Positions 35,320 to 44,871 of a stretch of 64,000 nt of DNA are shown one piece after another (the stretch's first letter is position 1; each line of letters opens with the position of its first letter). The DNA comes from Blastococcus sp. DSM 46786 (GTDB lineage: Bacteria > Actinomycetota > Actinomycetes > Mycobacteriales > Geodermatophilaceae), in contig NZ_FOAO01000008.1 of the NCBI RefSeq assembly GCF_900109665.1, positions 124,001-188,000 of the forward strand, read 5' to 3'. The translations under genes and the position numbers were made by a program. The notes under the pieces are model-generated. The model was given only the letters and a program-made list of their open reading frames with translations. It was not told where the DNA came from and ran no database searches.

Positions 35320-35856
35320 GTGACCGAGCGCACCGTCCAGCCTCCGGTGCGCCCGCGCAGTGGGCGCCGCCCGCTGCCCCCGCTGGCCTTCCTGCTCGTC
35401 CTCGCCCTGGCCGCCGGTGCGGTGTGGTGGACGGTGCTCCGCGAGGACCAGGAGCGGCGCGCCGAGGCCGCCGAGGAGTGCGCCGCCGCCGAGGAGCCGC
35501 CGCCGTCGCTCGATCCGGCGGCGGTGTCGGTGCGGGTGTTCAACGCCACGGACGAGGGCGGGCTCGCGCAGACGGTGGCCGACGAGCTCGCCGCCCGCGG
35601 CTTCACGATCAGCGAGGTCGCCAACGACCCCACCACCCGCGAGGTCGAAGGCGCCGGTGAGGTCCGCCACGGCTCGCCCGGACGGGACGCCGCCCGCTTC
35701 CTCGGGGTGTACGCCCCGGGCGTCAGCTTCTACCCCGACACCCGGGCCACCGCGGTCGTCGACCTCGTCATCGGGCCGGAGTTCACCGGCGTGGCGCCCC
35801 CCGAGGAGGTCGAGGCGGCGCTGACCGCCCCGGAGGACGCACCCGCCGAGTGCTGA
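35320..35856 (+). CDS. cei: LytR C-terminal domain protein, Cei-like envelope protein
   Basis: 178 residues. A basic N-terminus and one membrane span (PLAFLLVLALAAGAVWWTVL, about residues 22-41) are followed by a LytR_C domain (VSVRVFNATDEGGLAQTVADEL...). It is likely anchored in the membrane with the domain outside. By position (upstream of suhB-ppgK-sigA) and build it matches mycobacterial Rv2700 (Cei), required for envelope integrity. AGGAG precedes the GTG. Confidence 0.85.
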   Translation: MTERTVQPPVRPRSGRRPLPPLAFLLVLALAAGAVWWTVLREDQERRAEAAEECAAAEEPPPSLDPAAVSVRVFNATDEGGLAQTVADELAARGFTISEVANDPTTREVEGAGEVRHGSPGRDAARFLGVYAPGVSFYPDTRATAVVDLVIGPEFTGVAPPEEVEAALTAPEDAPAEC

Positions 35857-35887
35857 CGGGAGGACCTCCCCCGCCCAGCGGCGCTGC

Positions 35888-36718
35888 TCAGCGGTGCAGC
35901 TCGGACACCAGCGCGCGGAAGGGGCCGGCCACCGAGGGCGCCACCGCGATCACCATCGGCTCCCCCACGGGCGCACCGTCCAGCCCCGTCACGTCCGCTC
36001 CGGCCTCGGCGGCCACCAGGGCGCCGGCAGCGTGGTCCCAGGGGTTGAGGTCGAGCTCGTAGTACGCGTCGACCCGCCCGGCCGCCACCGCGCACAGGTC
36101 CAGCGCCGCGCTGCCGAACCGCCGGATGTCGCGCACCCGCGTCACGAGCTCCGCCACGACCGCCCCCTGCGCCCTCCGCTGCTCCACGCGGTAGCCGAAG
36201 CCGGTCGCGACCATCGTCCGGTCCAGCGACGGCGGCGTCCCGACCGCGAGCCGGCGGACCGGCCGCCCCGGCGCCTCCAGCCACGCACCGCCGCCGGACG
36301 TCGCCGTGAACAGCTCGCCGGTCGCCACGTTGAGCACCGCACCGGCGCGGACGACGCCGTCGACCTCGGCGGCCACCGAGACGGCGTAGGCCGGGATGTC
36401 GTAGAGGAAGTTCACGGTGCCGTCGATCGGGTCGACGATCCACCGGACCCCGCTGGTGCCCTCCCGCGCGGCGCCCTCCTCCCCCAGCACGCCGTCCTCC
36501 GGCCGGGCGTCGAGCAGGCGGCGGACGAGCAGCTCCTCGCTGGCCGCGTCCACCGCCGTCACGACGTCGACGGGGCTGGACTTGGTGGTCACCTGGTCAC
36601 CGGCGGACTCGCGCCCGTGGGCCACCAGGACGGCGGCCTCCCGGGCCGCCGCCACGGCCAGCTCCAGGAGCGCGCCCGGTGCCGGGCGGTCGGGGACGGC
36701 TGCGCGCACGGAGGTCAT
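35888..36718 (-). CDS. suhB: Inositol monophosphatase family protein
   Basis: 276 residues with the metal-binding motifs of the family: GEEGA, WIVDPIDGTVNFLY (about residues 91-104) and NPWDHAAGALVAAEAG. It should hydrolyse inositol-1-phosphate or related phosphates. It is convergent with cei and divergent from ppgK, the order known in mycobacteria. An RPT1 copy occupies the divergent intergenic space. Confidence 0.9.
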   Translation of the reverse strand: MTSVRAAVPDRPAPGALLELAVAAAREAAVLVAHGRESAGDQVTTKSSPVDVVTAVDAASEELLVRRLLDARPEDGVLGEEGAAREGTSGVRWIVDPIDGTVNFLYDIPAYAVSVAAEVDGVVRAGAVLNVATGELFTATSGGGAWLEAPGRPVRRLAVGTPPSLDRTMVATGFGYRVEQRRAQGAVVAELVTRVRDIRRFGSAALDLCAVAAGRVDAYYELDLNPWDHAAGALVAAEAGADVTGLDGAPVGEPMVIAVAPSVAGPFRALVSELHR

Positions 36719-36731
36719 GCACCGATCCTGC

Positions 36732-36795
36732 CGCAGCGGCCCCCTCGCAGGGGCCCGCTGCGAGCATGCGAGCTGCGGGGGGCGAGGGGGTCCTT
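36732..36795 (+). repeat. RPT1 element, copy R4
   Basis: A 64-base copy from GCAGCGGCC to GGTCCTT, with variable stem CCCTCGC/GCGAGGG. It lies between the divergent suhB and ppgK genes, and its right end is four bases from the ppgK -10 box. Confidence 0.7.
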
Positions 36796-36811
36796 CTACT
36801 AACCTGTCGGC

Positions 36812-37555
36812 GTGCAGGGCTTCGGGGTGGACATCGGCGGCAGCGGCATCAAGGGGTGCCTGGTCGACATGGACGCAGGACGGCTGATCGGGGAGAGGGT
36901 GCGCGTCGAGACGCCGCAGCCCTCGCTGCCCGGGCCCGTCTTCGACGTCGTGGCGCGGATCGTGGACTCGTTCGGCTGGTCCGAGCGCGTCGGGGTGACG
37001 TTCCCCGGGGTGCTCAAGTCCGGCATCGCCCACACGGCGGCCAACGTCGACAAGAGCTGGCTGGGTACCGACCTGGCCGCAGGCGTGGCCGAGCGCATCC
37101 CCGGCACGGTGGAGACCCTCAACGACGCCGACGCCGCGGGCCTGGCCGAGATGCGCTACGGCGCCGGCCGCGACCGCAACGGCGTGGTGCTCATGCTCAC
37201 GTTCGGCACCGGCATCGGCAGCGCGCTCTTCGTCGACGGCCGGTTGGTGCCCAACACCGAGTTCGGCCACATCCAGGTCGACGGCGAGGACGGCGAGAGC
37301 CGGGCCTCCGCCGCCGCCCGGGAGCGGGAGGAGCTCAGCTACCCCGACTGGGCGCTGCGCGTCGACCGCTACCTCGACGTCCTCGAGGGCAGCGTGTGGC
37401 CGGACCTGATCATCGTGGGCGGCGGCGTCAGCAAGAAGGCGCACAAGTGGGTGCCGCTGCTCTCGACGCGCACCCCGGTCGTGCCGGCGGAGCTGCAGAA
37501 CGACGCCGGCATCGTCGGCGCCGCCCTGGCGGCCGCCGAGCACATCCCGGCCTGA
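36812..37555 (+). CDS. ppgK: Polyphosphate glucokinase
   Basis: 247 residues. It phosphorylates glucose using polyphosphate or ATP. The ROK-type phosphate motif FGVDIGGSGIKGCLVD opens the protein; the glucose-binding segment TLNDADAAGLAEMRYG, the LTFGTGIGSALF motif and EFGHIQ follow. TAACCT lies six bases upstream of the GTG, a leaderless arrangement. It is followed by sigA in the same direction. Confidence 0.93.
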   Translation: MQGFGVDIGGSGIKGCLVDMDAGRLIGERVRVETPQPSLPGPVFDVVARIVDSFGWSERVGVTFPGVLKSGIAHTAANVDKSWLGTDLAAGVAERIPGTVETLNDADAAGLAEMRYGAGRDRNGVVLMLTFGTGIGSALFVDGRLVPNTEFGHIQVDGEDGESRASAAAREREELSYPDWALRVDRYLDVLEGSVWPDLIIVGGGVSKKAHKWVPLLSTRTPVVPAELQNDAGIVGAALAAAEHIPA

Positions 37556-37612
37556 CGCCGCCGGAGCCCGGCCAGGGCCGCCGCCGTTCCCCTCCCGGGG
37601 CCGTCCGCCCGC

Positions 37613-37629
37613 CCCCTCGGAGCGAGGGG
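37613..37629 (+). terminator. Hairpin after ppgK
   Basis: CCCCTCG/CGAGGGG, a 7-bp stem with a three-base loop, 57 bases after the ppgK stop. Confidence 0.4.
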
Positions 37630-37667
37630 CCCGGGTGCGAGGCGCTGGTTTCGCCCGGCGACGTCGT

Positions 37668-37673
37668 TACAAT
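37668..37673 (+). promoter_or_regulatory. Putative -10 element (TACAAT) of sigA
   Basis: TACAAT is a near-consensus -10 about 173 bases upstream of the sigA GTG. A weak -35 may be CTGGTT at 37645-37650. The long leader between it and the gene shows no riboswitch I can recognise. Confidence 0.45.
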
Positions 37674-37845
37674 GGTGGAGCCCCAGCCCGCCGCTCTCCA
37701 GCCGGGAGGGATCCCCCGACCCGAACGCGGCCAAACGCCGTGCCGGTCACGCGGGGTCCGCTCCCCGTTCGAGCGCAGGCCGGAGCCGCTGCCCGCGGAC
37801 CACACGGTCCTCCGGGGAACGCACCCAGCACGGGAAGGAACCTGA

Positions 37846-39177
<1,332 letters not shown>

Positions 39178-39189
39178 GCCAGCCTGCGA

Positions 39190-39227
39190 GCGAGGGCCCG
39201 GTGTGCGGACGCACGCCGGGCCCTCGC
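39190..39227 (+). terminator. sigA terminator
   Basis: A 12-bp perfect stem GCGAGGGCCCGG with its complement at 39216-39227; the loop itself can pair further (GTGCG/CGCAC). It begins 13 bases after the sigA stop. Confidence 0.75.
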
Positions 39228-39235
39228 CCGTTCTG

Positions 39236-39365
39236 GAGGCGACCAGCATGGTCGGCCCGAGTGGACCCCGGAGGGGTCCGCGCAGGGACGACGCAGCGGC
39301 TCCCCGCGATCGGGGGACGGCACGTGGCCGCGATGCGGTCCAGAGGACCGCCGTGACATCGCCCG
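39236..39365 (-). repeat. RPT2 palindromic element, copy E
   Basis: Read on the minus strand it has the head hairpin GCGGTCC-TCT-GGACCGC (39335-39351), then ATCGCGGCCACGTGCCGTCC, then a GGAGCCGCTGCGTCGTCC block and a second hairpin GGACCCC-TCC-GGGGTCC, followed by ACTCGGG. The same blocks occur in the same order at 43.4-43.6 kb. The stretch 39178-39689 between sigA and the next gene holds this element, the sigA terminator and no gene I can support. Confidence 0.7.
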
Positions 39366-39689
39366 AGAGGGTCACGAACTCGTGACACCGGTGTGCGCCG
39401 ACACCTGTCGGGTAGACGGCGTAGCGTGGGTCCCGTCAGAACAGCAGCGGACCCACGGTCGGGCCGGTCAACCACCGGTCCGGCAGATGATCACCAGCAC
39501 GTGCACCACCAGTTCCACCCCAGTGACGTCCCCTGCTGGACCCGCTCCGCCCACGCCCGGTGTGTTACGGACTCATCTCTTTCGGCGAGTCCGGGATGAA
39601 CCGGGTAGGAACGGGAATCCGAGGGGCCATCCTGGCGCTGTGCAGGAGGCCGATCCGCAGCCGCGGGTCCGTGCGGTAGAGAGCGAGTG

Positions 39690-39914
39690 ATGACCCAGAT
39701 GACCCAGACGCTGACGACGACCCCCGCCGCCGACGACCTGGTCGTGCCCTTCCACTGCGACCGCTGCGGCGCACTTGCCAAGGTCCGTGTCGTGCTCGCC
39801 AACGGCAGCGACCTCGTGTTCTGCGGGCACCACGCCCGCGAGTACGAGGGCAAGCTGCGTGACATCGCCGTCGACATCATCGACACTGAGGGCGAGCAGC
39901 GCGTAACTGCGTGA
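39690..39914 (+). CDS. DUF7455-like small zinc-ribbon protein
   Basis: 74 residues with a CDRC...CGHH pair (about residues 26-29 and 50-53) typical of the short zinc-ribbon proteins encoded near sigma factor genes in actinobacteria. Function unknown. The ATG at 39690 is used; a GTG three bases earlier is equally close to the GAGAG purine tract. Confidence 0.85.
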   Translation: MTQMTQTLTTTPAADDLVVPFHCDRCGALAKVRVVLANGSDLVFCGHHAREYEGKLRDIAVDIIDTEGEQRVTA

Positions 39915-40056
39915 GAGAGGCGCTATCGTCGCGCCCGCGATGACCGCCTCACCTGACGACGCCGCCGCGTCCGACGTCCCGCCTCGTGCGGGCGCCGGGC
40001 CGGCGGCTCCGTCGTCTCCGGGGACCCCCGGTCGGCGGCGACCGGAGGAAACCCCC

Positions 40057-42276
40057 ATGTCCCAGCACCACCCCGCACCCGACGAGACGGTGCGCATGCG
40101 TCCCGACGGCGGGGACGGGCCACCGCCGCCGACCGGCCAGACGCCGGGGTACGAGGCCGCACCGGACGACACCCGCCCGGTGGGCCGCGACTGGCAGCGC
40201 GGCGCTCCTGCCGCCTCACCGGCCACCGCGGAGACGGCCACCGCGGAGACGGCCACCGCGGACACGCCCTCCGCGGAGACGCCCTCCGCCGAGCCCGGCC
40301 CGGCGGAGCAGGCGGACAGCACCCGCCGCATCCAGCAGGACGCGGACGGCCCGGTGGCCGACGACCCCGCCGGCACCGCCGTCATCCCCCCGGTGGAGCA
40401 CCGCGAGACCATGGCCACCGTGCCCGTGCACACCGGCGACGGGGGCACCGACGGCCCGCCGCCACCCGGTGACGACCGCCGGGGGGCGCCCCGCGGGCCC
40501 TGGTGGCGTCGCCGCACGACGCTGATCCCCGCGGGCGTCCTCGCGGCGCTGGCCGTGCTCTACGGCGCCGACCTGCTGGTGGCCTCCGGTGAGGTGCCGC
40601 GCAACACGGTCGTGGCCGGGGTCGACGTCGGGGGGCTCACCCCGGCGTCGGCCGCCCAGCGGCTGGAGGAGCGACTCACCCCTCGGGTGGTCGCCGACCA
40701 CACCGTCACCGCCGCCGACGTGACGGGCACCCTCTCCCCCGCCACGGCGGGCATCACCCTCGACGTCCCGAGCACCGTGGACGCCGCCGAGGAGCAGCCG
40801 CTCAACCCGTGGACCCGCCTGGTCACCCTCTTCTCCGACCGCGAGGTGGAGCCGGTCATCACCGGGGAGGAGACGGCGCTGCAGGCCCAGATCGAGGGCA
40901 TCGCCTCGCAGGTCGACCGCGCCCCGCAGGACGCCACCATCGCCATCGACGGCACCACCCCGTCGGTCGTGGAGCCGGTGGACGGCCGGACGCTGGACCG
41001 CGAGGGCGCGGCGGACGCGATCACCGACGCGCTGGCCTCCGGGGGCGACCCGAGCACGCCGATCGAGCTGCCCGTGGACGTGACCCCCGTGCGCGTCGAC
41101 GCCGAGGAGGCCGGGCGCGTCCTCGAGGAGACCGTCACCCCGGCCCTGTCGGCGCCGGTGGAGGTCGTGAGCCAGGACGGCGCCACCTCCGTCGAGGTGC
41201 CCGTCACCGCCATCGCCGGCTCCCTGACCTTCACGCCCCAGGACGACGGCGAGCTCGCCGTCGGGCTGGACCCCGAGGCGCTGCAGACGACTCTCGGCGA
41301 CGAGCTCTCGGTCTTCGGCACCCCGGCGGAGGACGCGACGTTCGAGGTGTCGGGTGACGCGGTCAGCGTCGTCCCGTCGGTCGACGGCACCGGCATCGCG
41401 CCGGCCCGGCTGGCCGAGCAGCTGCTGCCGGTCCTGACCGAGGAGGCGCCGCGGACCGTCACCGCGGAGCTGGGACCCGTGCCGGCGGAGTTCACCACCC
41501 AGGAGGCCGAGGCCATCGGCATCCGGGAGGAGATCTCCAGCTTCACCACGAACATCGGCAACCCGGCCAGCGGCACGAACATCCGGGTGGTCGCGGAGGA
41601 GGTCGACGGCGCGATCATCATGCCCGGGGAGACCTTCAGCCTGAACGGCTTCACCGGGCCGCGCGGCCTCGCGCAGGGCTATGTGGAGGCCGGCGTCATC
41701 AACAACGGCGAGTTCACCACCGCCGTGGGCGGCGGCATCAGCCAGTTCGCCACCACGATGTTCAACGCCGTCTTCTTCGCCGGCCTCGAGGACGTCTTCC
41801 ACAAGCCGCACAGCTACTACATCAGCCGCTACCCGGCCGGCCGCGAGGCGACGGTCTACTACGACTCGATCGACCTCAAGTGGCGCAACGACGGCGACAC
41901 CGCCGTCTACGTCGACACGGCGTGGACCCCCGGGACGATCACGGTCACCTTCTACGGGACCAAGCGCTACGAGATCCAGTCGATCAGCAGCGAGCGCTAC
42001 AACTTCCGCGAGCCGGTCGTGCAGAACAAGCCGGACAGCCCCACCTGCGAGCCGCAGTCGGGCTCGACCGGCTTCGACATCACCGTCACCCGCGTCTTCC
42101 GCGACCTGGGCACCGGCGCGGAGATCAAGCGCGAGGACTTCCGCACCCGCTACGCCGCCGAGCCGGTGATCAACTGCGTGCCGGCGGAGCCGCCCGCACC
42201 CGGCCCCGAGGGCACTGCCCCGGGCGGCGCGCCGGCACCCGGCGGCCGGCGCCCGGCGCGCCCACGGGCGGCCTGA
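40057..42276 (+). CDS. VanW family protein with peptidoglycan-binding-like repeats
   Basis: 739 residues. About 150 disordered, acidic N-terminal residues (with TATAETATADTPSAETPSAE repeats) precede one membrane span (TTLIPAGVLAALAVLYGADLLV). Outside follow two or more PG_binding_4-like domains and the VanW domain (GDTAVYVDTAWTPGTITVTFYGTK region, YISRYPAGREATVYYD). It is probably a cell wall-associated protein; its exact activity is unknown. GGAGG precedes the ATG at 40057; an in-frame ATG at 39940 lies nine bases after TATCGT and is an alternative start. Confidence 0.88.
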   Translation: MSQHHPAPDETVRMRPDGGDGPPPPTGQTPGYEAAPDDTRPVGRDWQRGAPAASPATAETATAETATADTPSAETPSAEPGPAEQADSTRRIQQDADGPVADDPAGTAVIPPVEHRETMATVPVHTGDGGTDGPPPPGDDRRGAPRGPWWRRRTTLIPAGVLAALAVLYGADLLVASGEVPRNTVVAGVDVGGLTPASAAQRLEERLTPRVVADHTVTAADVTGTLSPATAGITLDVPSTVDAAEEQPLNPWTRLVTLFSDREVEPVITGEETALQAQIEGIASQVDRAPQDATIAIDGTTPSVVEPVDGRTLDREGAADAITDALASGGDPSTPIELPVDVTPVRVDAEEAGRVLEETVTPALSAPVEVVSQDGATSVEVPVTAIAGSLTFTPQDDGELAVGLDPEALQTTLGDELSVFGTPAEDATFEVSGDAVSVVPSVDGTGIAPARLAEQLLPVLTEEAPRTVTAELGPVPAEFTTQEAEAIGIREEISSFTTNIGNPASGTNIRVVAEEVDGAIIMPGETFSLNGFTGPRGLAQGYVEAGVINNGEFTTAVGGGISQFATTMFNAVFFAGLEDVFHKPHSYYISRYPAGREATVYYDSIDLKWRNDGDTAVYVDTAWTPGTITVTFYGTKRYEIQSISSERYNFREPVVQNKPDSPTCEPQSGSTGFDITVTRVFRDLGTGAEIKREDFRTRYAAEPVINCVPAEPPAPGPEGTAPGGAPAPGGRRPARPRAA

Positions 42277-42295
42277 CGTCGCGTTCCGACCCGAC

Positions 42296-42327
42296 CCGGT
42301 GGGGTGCCGTGCGCGGCACCCCACCGG
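42296..42327 (+). terminator. Terminator after the VanW gene
   Basis: A perfect 14-bp stem (arm CCGGTGGGGTGCCG at 42296-42309, complement at 42314-42327) with loop TGCG, 20 bases after the stop. Confidence 0.8.
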
Positions 42328-42359
42328 TCGGAGCGTGCCCTGACATGCACACTGGGCAG

Positions 42360-43418
42360 GTGAGCGCCGTCCTCCCCAGCGGCTCGCCCGCCGGGGTCGG
42401 TGCGGACGAGCCCGACGAACGTGCCGGCGCACCGGGGGCGACGCGGGCCGACGTGCCACGACCGTCCCGGCTGCGCCGGTGGCCGGCCGCGCTGCGGGTC
42501 CCCCTGCAGGTGCTCGGCCGCACGCTGGCCAAGGCGTGGCAGGACCGCATCATCGGGCTGTCCGCCGAGGCGGCGTTCTGGCAGATCCTGTCGGTGCCAC
42601 CGCTGCTCATCGGTCTGCTGGGCTCGCTGGGCTACCTGGGCTCGCTCATCGGCGGGGACGCCGTCGCCCAGATCGAGGAGCAGCTGCTCGACGCGTCGGC
42701 GCAGGTGCTCACCGCCGACGTCGTCGACGGCCTGGTGCGGCCGACGCTGACCGACATCCTCGGCTCCGGCCGGCTGGAGCTGGTCAGCGTGGGTTTCCTG
42801 CTCTCCCTGTGGGCGGGGTCGTCGGCGACGGCGACCTTCATGAACACGATCGTCATCGCCTACGACCAGCGCGACGTGCGCGGACCGATCCGCACCCGGC
42901 TGAAGGCGCTCTGGCTCTTCGTCGTCGGGCTGCTCCTCGCGGTGCTGACGCTGCCGCTGCTGGTGCTGGGACGCGGCCGGCTGGTCGGTCTCGTGCCGCA
43001 GGACTGGCGGGACACGACGGACATGCTCATCAACGCCGTCTACTGGCCCATCGTGGTGATCGGGATGCTGCTCGCCCTCACCAGCTTCTTCCACGTCGTC
43101 CTGCCGCACCGGCTGCCCTGGCGGCGGCAGCTGCCCGGCGCGGTGCTCAGCCTCGGCTTCTTCCTGGTGGCCGCGCTGCTGCTGCGGGCCTACGTCAGCG
43201 ACATCCTGACCGTGGCCCTGCCCTACGGCGCGCTGGCCGCACCCATCGGCGCGCTGCTGTTCTGCTTCCTGTTCGGCATGGCGGTGCTGCTGGGCGCGGA
43301 GCTCAACGCCACCATCCACGCGCGCTGGCCGGCACCGCTGCGCCGCCACGGGCGCCGGCGCCAGGAGCGGCGGCAGGCCAAGCTCGAGGAGGAGGCGCGC
43401 CGGCTGGGCCTGCGATGA
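42360..43418 (+). CDS. YihY/BrkB family inner membrane protein
   Basis: 352 residues with six hydrophobic segments from residue 55 to 300. The family motifs KAWQDRIIGLSAEAAFWQIL and the later PLPYGALAAPIGALLFCFLFGMAVLLGAELNA-type end (split here as PYGALAAPIGALL and LLGAELNATIHAR) are present. A basic tail follows. The family was once called RNase BN, but it is a membrane protein of unknown role. The GTG at 42360 follows CACACT by six bases; an ATG at 42345 is the alternative. Confidence 0.86.
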   Translation: MSAVLPSGSPAGVGADEPDERAGAPGATRADVPRPSRLRRWPAALRVPLQVLGRTLAKAWQDRIIGLSAEAAFWQILSVPPLLIGLLGSLGYLGSLIGGDAVAQIEEQLLDASAQVLTADVVDGLVRPTLTDILGSGRLELVSVGFLLSLWAGSSATATFMNTIVIAYDQRDVRGPIRTRLKALWLFVVGLLLAVLTLPLLVLGRGRLVGLVPQDWRDTTDMLINAVYWPIVVIGMLLALTSFFHVVLPHRLPWRRQLPGAVLSLGFFLVAALLLRAYVSDILTVALPYGALAAPIGALLFCFLFGMAVLLGAELNATIHARWPAPLRRHGRRRQERRQAKLEEEARRLGLR

Positions 43419-43422
43419 CGCG

Positions 43423-43618
43423 GTGACACCGTCGTCCTCCGGACGACACCGCGGCCAGGTGCCGTGCCCCTGCTGCGCGGAGCCGCTGCGTCGTCCCTGC
43501 GCGGACCCATGACACTGCGGTCCTCCGGACCGCACCGCGGCCAGGTGCCGTCCCGGCTGCGCTGAGCGCGTTCGTCGTCCCTACGCGGACCCCTCCGGGG
43601 CCCACTCGGGACGACAGG
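43423..43618 (+). repeat. RPT2 palindromic elements, tandem copies D1 and D2
   Basis: Copy D1 (43423-43508) has the head hairpin GTCGTCC-TCC-GGACGAC; copy D2 (43509-43618) has GCGGTCC-TCC-GGACCGC. Both continue with ACACCGCGGCCAGGTGCCGT or its near match and a GTCGTCCCT(G/A)CGCGGACCC block; only D2 keeps the terminal CCTCCGGGG and ACTCGGGACGAC part. They fill the space between the convergent YihY and DUF3039 genes. Confidence 0.75.
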
Positions 43619-43622
43619 TCAC

Positions 43623-43853
43623 TCAGTCCTTTTTGAGCTGGTTGTAGACCTCCTTGCAGGCCGGGCACACCGGGCTGCCGGGCTTCGGGCTCTTGGTCAC
43701 GGGGAAGACCTCGCCGCACAGCGCCTCGACGAGGGTGCCCATGACGGCGCTCTCGGCGATCTTGTTCTTCTTGACGTAGTGGAAGACCTCGTTGGCGTTG
43801 CCGGTGTCGGAGTCGCGGACGTCCGGCCGCTCGAGGATGTCGCTGCTGCTCAT
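43623..43853 (-). CDS. DUF3039 family protein
   Basis: 76 residues. The family features are the central FHYVKKNKIAESAVMGT segment and the metal-binding-like cysteines in ALCGEVF and PVCPACKEVY. Function unknown; conserved in actinobacteria. The ATG at 43853 follows a GGGAGCGCGTC tract. Its stop lies five bases beyond the RPT2 pair. Confidence 0.9.
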   Translation of the reverse strand: MSSSDILERPDVRDSDTGNANEVFHYVKKNKIAESAVMGTLVEALCGEVFPVTKSPKPGSPVCPACKEVYNQLKKD

Positions 43854-43933
43854 GACGCGCTCCCTGCTCGACGGTCGAGTGGTGCGGCGGGGGGCACCAC
43901 GGTGCTCCCGTACCCGCCGACCATGATGACAGG

Positions 43934-44863
43934 GTGCCGCTGCCGATCACCGCTCCCCGCCCGGTCCTGTCCCCCGAGGTCGCCGACGCCCTGGCCGCCG
44001 GTCGGCCGGTGGTCGCGCTGGAGAGCACGCTGCTCGCCCACGGGCTCCCCCGGCCCGACAACCGGGCGGCCGCGGACGATGTCGAGGCCGCGGTCCGGTC
44101 CGGCGGCGCCGTCCCGGCCACCATCGCCGTGCTCGACGGCACCCCGCACGTCGGGCTGACCGCCGCCCAGGTCGACCGCGTCTGCGCGGACCCGGACCTG
44201 GCCAAGCTGGGGGTCCGCGACCTGCCGGTGGCCGCCGCGCTCGGGATGAGCGGTGCGACGACCGTGTCCAGCACCGCGCTGCTGGCCGAGGCGGCCGGGG
44301 TGAGCGTGTTCGCCACCGGCGGTCTGGGCGGGGTGCACCGCCAGTCGGTCGAGACCTTCGACGAGTCCGCCGACCTGACCGCCCTGTCCCGCACCTCGCT
44401 GGTGGTGGTCTGCGCGGGTGTGAAGTCGATCCTCGACGTCCCGGCGACGCTGGAACGGCTCGAGTCGCTCTCGGTCACCGTGGTCGGGTACGGCACCACC
44501 ACCTTCCCCGGCTTCTACGTCGCGGACTCGGGCTCGACGGTCGACTGGTCGGTCGCCGACCCCGAGCAGGCCGCCGCGGTGTTCGCGGCCCGCCGCGGGC
44601 TGGCGCCCGGGGCGGTGGTGGTGGCCAACCCGCTGCCGGCCGACCAGCAGCTGGACCGGGAGCTGCACGACCGGGTCATCGCCGACGCCCTCGCCGCGGC
44701 GGGCGCGGCCGGGGCGCGCGGCAAGGACGTCACCCCCTTCGTGCTCGACCACCTGCACCGGGCCAGCGACGGCGCCACGCTCGAGGTGAACGTCCGGCTG
44801 GTCCTGCGCAACGCCGAGCTCGCCGGCCGGATCGCCGCGGCTCTGGCCGCCCGCGCGGCCTGA
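43934..44863 (+). CDS. psuG: Pseudouridine-5'-phosphate glycosidase
   Basis: 309 residues. It cleaves pseudouridine 5'-phosphate to uracil and ribose 5-phosphate. The conserved ALESTLLAHGLPRPDN opening, ATIAVLDGTPHVGL, VFATGGLGGVHR (with the active-site His) and CAGVKSILDVPATLE segments are all present. It precedes psuK, the kinase that supplies its substrate, by nine bases. A CATGAT box six bases before the GTG suggests leaderless translation. Confidence 0.93.
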   Translation: MPLPITAPRPVLSPEVADALAAGRPVVALESTLLAHGLPRPDNRAAADDVEAAVRSGGAVPATIAVLDGTPHVGLTAAQVDRVCADPDLAKLGVRDLPVAAALGMSGATTVSSTALLAEAAGVSVFATGGLGGVHRQSVETFDESADLTALSRTSLVVVCAGVKSILDVPATLERLESLSVTVVGYGTTTFPGFYVADSGSTVDWSVADPEQAAAVFAARRGLAPGAVVVANPLPADQQLDRELHDRVIADALAAAGAAGARGKDVTPFVLDHLHRASDGATLEVNVRLVLRNAELAGRIAAALAARAA

Positions 44864-44871
44864 GCGCGACC

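Noticed and set aside
39382-39690. Plus-strand open frame before the DUF7455 gene
   Set aside because: Low-complexity composition, no ribosome binding site and overlap with the promoter region of the next gene.
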